Assembly (NCBI GenBank): GCA_022572185.1
Contig: JACZWL010000020.1
Location: 1 to 50,977 of the forward strand
Direction of reading: 5' to 3'
Source of the DNA: Pseudomonadota bacterium
GTDB lineage: Bacteria > Pseudomonadota > Gammaproteobacteria > Steroidobacterales > Woeseiaceae
Length of the DNA stretch: 50,977 nucleotides
Within the stretch, counting starts at the first letter, position 1. Each line of letters opens with the position of its first letter. The notes beneath the pieces were generated by a model. That model did no database searches. It was not told where the DNA came from and saw only the letters and a program-made list of their open reading frames with translations. A program made the position numbers and the translations under genes. This document shows, one piece after another, positions 48,890 through 50,977 of this stretch.

Positions 48890-49266
48890 TCTTTTTCTCC
48901 CTGATCCCCGGGTTCCGGCATGGCTTTCAACAATGTATCGGTGTCCAGCCCAAGGCGACGGATGGTCGCAACGACCTCCGGCCATGCCTTGTTCAAAAAT
49001 CGTTGTCGCTCATCTTTCAACAGCTGCCGCCTGGCCCCGTCGGTCACAAACATTCCACGGCCACGCTTTTTCTCAACCAGACCCTCATCCACGAGTTCCT
49101 GATAGCCTTTAAGGACCGTTAAAGGATTGAGCCGGTATTCGGCGGCGACATTACGAACCGACGGCAGGGCGTCTCCGTCAATGAGGACGCCCTCCAGAAT
49201 CATATCGACGACCCGATCACGGAGCTGCCGGTAGATCGGGAGATCTTCATTCCACTTAGGATCCAT
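48886..49266 (-). CDS. GntR-family regulator, YtrA subfamily
   Basis: The 126-residue protein has an N-terminal winged helix-turn-helix (PIYRQLRDRVVDMILEG, LPSVRNVAAEYRLNPLTVLKGYQELVDEGLVEKKRGRGMFV shown as LPSVRNVAAEYRLNPLTVLK) and a short helical C-terminal part, the compact YtrA type that usually controls ABC-transporter operons by autoregulation. Short relative to other GntR families, which carry larger effector domains. Probable operator: the palindrome at 49678-49699, or a site in the 54-base spacer before its own start. Confidence 0.92.
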   Translation of the reverse strand: MDPKWNEDLPIYRQLRDRVVDMILEGVLIDGDALPSVRNVAAEYRLNPLTVLKGYQELVDEGLVEKKRGRGMFVTDGARRQLLKDERQRFLNKAWPEVVATIRRLGLDTDTLLKAMPEPGDQGEKE

Positions 49267-49320
49267 TAACCGTCCAGTGTGTTACTTGTAGTTTGCCCCG
49301 GCGGGGGAAAGGCGCCGGCA

Positions 49321-49629
49321 TCAGTCATACTGCAGCGGCGAGTTTTCGGAATCAGGAGCGTCTGGAGCAGGAGATGCGGATTCGTCACTGTTCAAATCTG
49401 CGTTTATCGGCAGGATCAGAACTGTCTCAATAACGGCTGAGAGCGAGTCGAGTTTTGCGAACCGCTCCTGGTGAATTGTGGTGCTCGAACCTGTACCCGG
49501 CTGGAGAACGTTCGTAACGGCCGCCTGCTCTCGGAAATTCACCGCCGACTGCCCGACAATCAGGGCGATTGTCAGCATAATCAGTAGCAACAAGCCAGCA
49601 CTCGCCTGGTCATAAACTTTCGTTTTCAT
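49321..49629 (-). CDS. Small membrane-anchored hypothetical protein
   Basis: The 102-residue protein has one N-terminal membrane helix (AGLLLLIMLTIALIVGQSAV) and a proline/serine/aspartate-rich tail. Start ATG 49629 has GGGAG nine bases upstream; an ATG at 49653 lacks one. It lies 54 bases before the GntR gene on the same strand and behind the palindromic operator, so it is probably the first gene of that operon. No known domain. Confidence 0.65.
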   Translation of the reverse strand: MKTKVYDQASAGLLLLIMLTIALIVGQSAVNFREQAAVTNVLQPGTGSSTTIHQERFAKLDSLSAVIETVLILPINADLNSDESASPAPDAPDSENSPLQYD

Positions 49630-49677
49630 CTTACTGATCTCCCGCAGCGTCATACCGATCCGGGCCTAAGTGACGTA

Positions 49678-49717
49678 GTGTTATAGTCAACTATAACACC
49701 AAACGAATGCATTGCAA
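49678..49717 (-). promoter_or_regulatory. Promoter with overlapping palindromic operator
   Basis: A 22-base palindrome, arms GTGTTATAG and CTATAACAC with loop TCAA (49678-49699), overlaps a minus-strand promoter: TTGCAA (49712-49717) and TATAGT (49690-49695) with 16-base spacing. It is about 50 bases before the start at 49629. Position and symmetry fit a GntR/YtrA-type repressor site controlling the operon. Confidence 0.55.
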
Positions 49718-49719
49718 GC

Positions 49720-50190
49720 CATGCGCACAAGAAAATAAACCGATCGCTGGCATGAACGCGTCCCAACAGTGGGGAAAAGACCGTTTTATCCAGGTAAAAC
49801 AATGCCTTAACTCACAGGAATCTCGATGCAGAGAATCGGCCCGCGAGCAGCTGGGGCGCAAACAGGCGCATGCAGGAAAAGGGCAGCGCGACGGAGAGCA
49901 CGATTCGGAGCCTCCACCCAACCCGGCAGGCGCAGAAACCGCAGGGCGGGCAAGTAGCAGTATTCGGAGCGTCCGCCGTCGCGTCGTATGCAGCGGCAAG
50001 ATCGTGCATGGAAGAACAGCCGGCCGATCCCATGAACGGCTGGCAAGGCATCACGGAACGGAAAGAAGCGACCGGGATGACCGAGCCGAAACCGAACCGG
50101 ATCGCTGCAACGCAACCCATCCTGCGTTCGAGCCGCCGCACTCGTCATAGAAAAACTTTCGCCGCACAATAGGCTGATTCAGGACGGCGA
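49720..50190. other. About 470 bases without a convincing gene
   Basis: Between the operator and the malate dehydrogenase leader there are only overlapping low-complexity frames on both strands with arginine- and glutamine-rich or serine-rich translations and no ribosome sites, membrane signatures or recognisable domains. Best candidates, such as a plus-strand frame of 100 codons from 49870, cannot be supported. It may be a degraded gene or an untranslated leader. Confidence 0.4.
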
Positions 50191-50311
50191 TGCTAGAATC
50201 TTCCGCCGCTCGGTATAGCTTTCCATGCGTAGTTATCCTTAATGACATGACTTCTCGTAAACGCCACTCTTGATACTGCCGCATACATAGCTTTTCGAAT
50301 AGGACAAGAAA

Positions 50312-50977
50312 ATGAAAAATCCCGTACGCGTCACGATCACCGGAGCTGCCGGCCAGATAGGCTATCAACTCTGCTTTCGCATTGCCTCCGGACAGATGCT
50401 GGGAGCAGATCAATCCGTCATCCTGCAACTTCTGGAAATCGCACCGGCGTTGCCCGCGCTCGGGGGAGTGGTGATGGAGCTTGAGGACTGCGCATTCGAT
50501 ACGCTGTCCGGGGTGGTGGCTACGGACGATGCCAGCGTCGCCTTCAAGGATAGCGATTACGCGCTGTTGGTCGGCGCGCGACCACGCGGTCCGGGGATGG
50601 AGCGCAAGGACCTGCTTGAAGCGAACGCGCAGATTTTCTCGGTTCAGGGAAAAGCCATGAATGATCACGCCAACCGCAACATCAAGGTATTGGTTGTGGG
50701 CAATCCGGCCAACACGAATGCACTCATCACCAGTTCAAATGCGCCGGACATCGAGCCGAAGAATATTACCGCGATGACCCGGTTGGATCACAACCGTGCC
50801 GCGGCACGACTCGCGGACAAGACGGGCAAGCATGTTTCAGCTGTCAAAAGGTTAACGATCTGGGGAAATCATTCGGCCACGCAATATCCGGATATTCATC
50901 ATGCCACCGTCGGCGGGCAGGCAGCGCTGAGCCTGGTCGATGAAAGCTGGCTGATTGATGAGTTCATACCGGCCGTT
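50312..50977 (+). CDS. mdh: Malate dehydrogenase (truncated by the window end)
   Basis: Oxidises malate to oxaloacetate in the TCA cycle. Only the first 222 codons are present. Visible are the NAD motif [11 protein letters not shown], the D-A-like acid after strand 2 ([23 protein letters not shown] shown as [20 protein letters not shown]), the substrate arginines in [31 protein letters not shown] with an arginine, and the catalytic histidine in [12 protein letters not shown]. This is the LDH-like (long, about 330 residues) type, not the E. coli mitochondrial type. The start codon at 50312 follows AGGACAAGAAA. Confidence 0.95.
   Translation, partial: MKNPVRVTITGAAGQIGYQLCFRIASGQMLGADQSVILQLLEIAPALPALGGVVMELEDCAFDTLSGVVATDDASVAFKDSDYALLVGARPRGPGMERKDLLEANAQIFSVQGKAMNDHANRNIKVLVVGNPANTNALITSSNAPDIEPKNITAMTRLDHNRAAARLADKTGKHVSAVKRLTIWGNHSATQYPDIHHATVGGQAALSLVDESWLIDEFIPAV

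Noticed and set aside
49707-50172. Overlapping plus- and minus-strand frames of 100-147 codons before malate dehydrogenase
   Set aside because: Low-complexity translations, no ribosome sites, several frames open at once, which is typical of GC-rich non-coding or decayed sequence.

Overview
The window looks like chromosome of a free-living, probably marine or sediment gammaproteobacterium. The grounds are a proteobacterial-type gshA, biosynthetic ilvA, a complete sigma-54-controlled Psp locus with pspF divergent from pspA, a canonical LexA (SOS) box, the VC1184-type PLP enzyme, and several REP-like palindromes of the kind common in gammaproteobacteria. A Woeseiaceae/Chromatiales-like affiliation is my guess from gene content only. 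There is no phage, insertion sequence, CRISPR array or rRNA operon. The only RNA gene I can support is a tRNA-Arg at the left edge.

Layout. 0.1-6.1 kb: tRNA-Arg, 3-methyladenine glycosylase, a tiny complete transcription unit for a 24-residue peptide, a recent 1-kb tandem duplication of a secreted lipoprotein gene, a class-V aminotransferase-fold enzyme, and a membrane protein/ECF sigma/anti-sigma-like/unknown operon. 6.2-15.5 kb: Tat-exported epimerase-fold protein, cupin, a three-gene 2-oxoacid:ferredoxin oxidoreductase operon (GltD-like reductase, KorA, KorB), dihydroorotase and proline iminopeptidase. 15.5-25.2 kb: M16 protease, a C39-peptidase ABC exporter with its HlyD adaptor, threonine deaminase, and a conserved-looking pair of unknown genes. 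25.4-34.8 kb: DUF1761 protein, an SOS-box-controlled UvrD-like helicase, a hydrolase, an SLC13 transporter with four RCK_C-like repeats, quinone reductase, SDR and a ferredoxin-reductase-type flavoprotein. 34.9-43.6 kb: two related membrane-anchored unknowns downstream of gshA, DUF2845 protein, bactofilin, a response regulator fused through a membrane helix to an OmpA-like domain, and a GGDEF/EAL protein. 43.7-51 kb: an extended psp operon, a GntR-ABC transporter operon with a palindromic operator, and the start of malate dehydrogenase.

How the genes work together. Envelope maintenance recurs: the psp system, the ECF/anti-sigma module, bactofilin with the receiver-OmpA fusion, c-di-GMP turnover, lipoproteins and a YtrA-type ABC module. 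The rest is core metabolism (pyrimidine, isoleucine, glutathione, TCA) and DNA repair. The psp operon carries, beyond pspABC, a second PspC-domain protein and a 73-residue protein that share a C-terminal motif with each other.

Of most interest beyond routine annotation are: the small peptide gene with a near-complete anti-16S Shine-Dalgarno match; the receiver-membrane-OmpA fusion; the psp extension with its sigma-54 promoter and putative PspF site; the C39 exporter without a visible substrate; the LexA box; the GntR palindrome; and five different inverted-repeat elements in intergenic spacers. Several genes appear to start at TTG with good ribosome-binding sites. No clearly new multi-gene defence or biosynthetic system was recognised.
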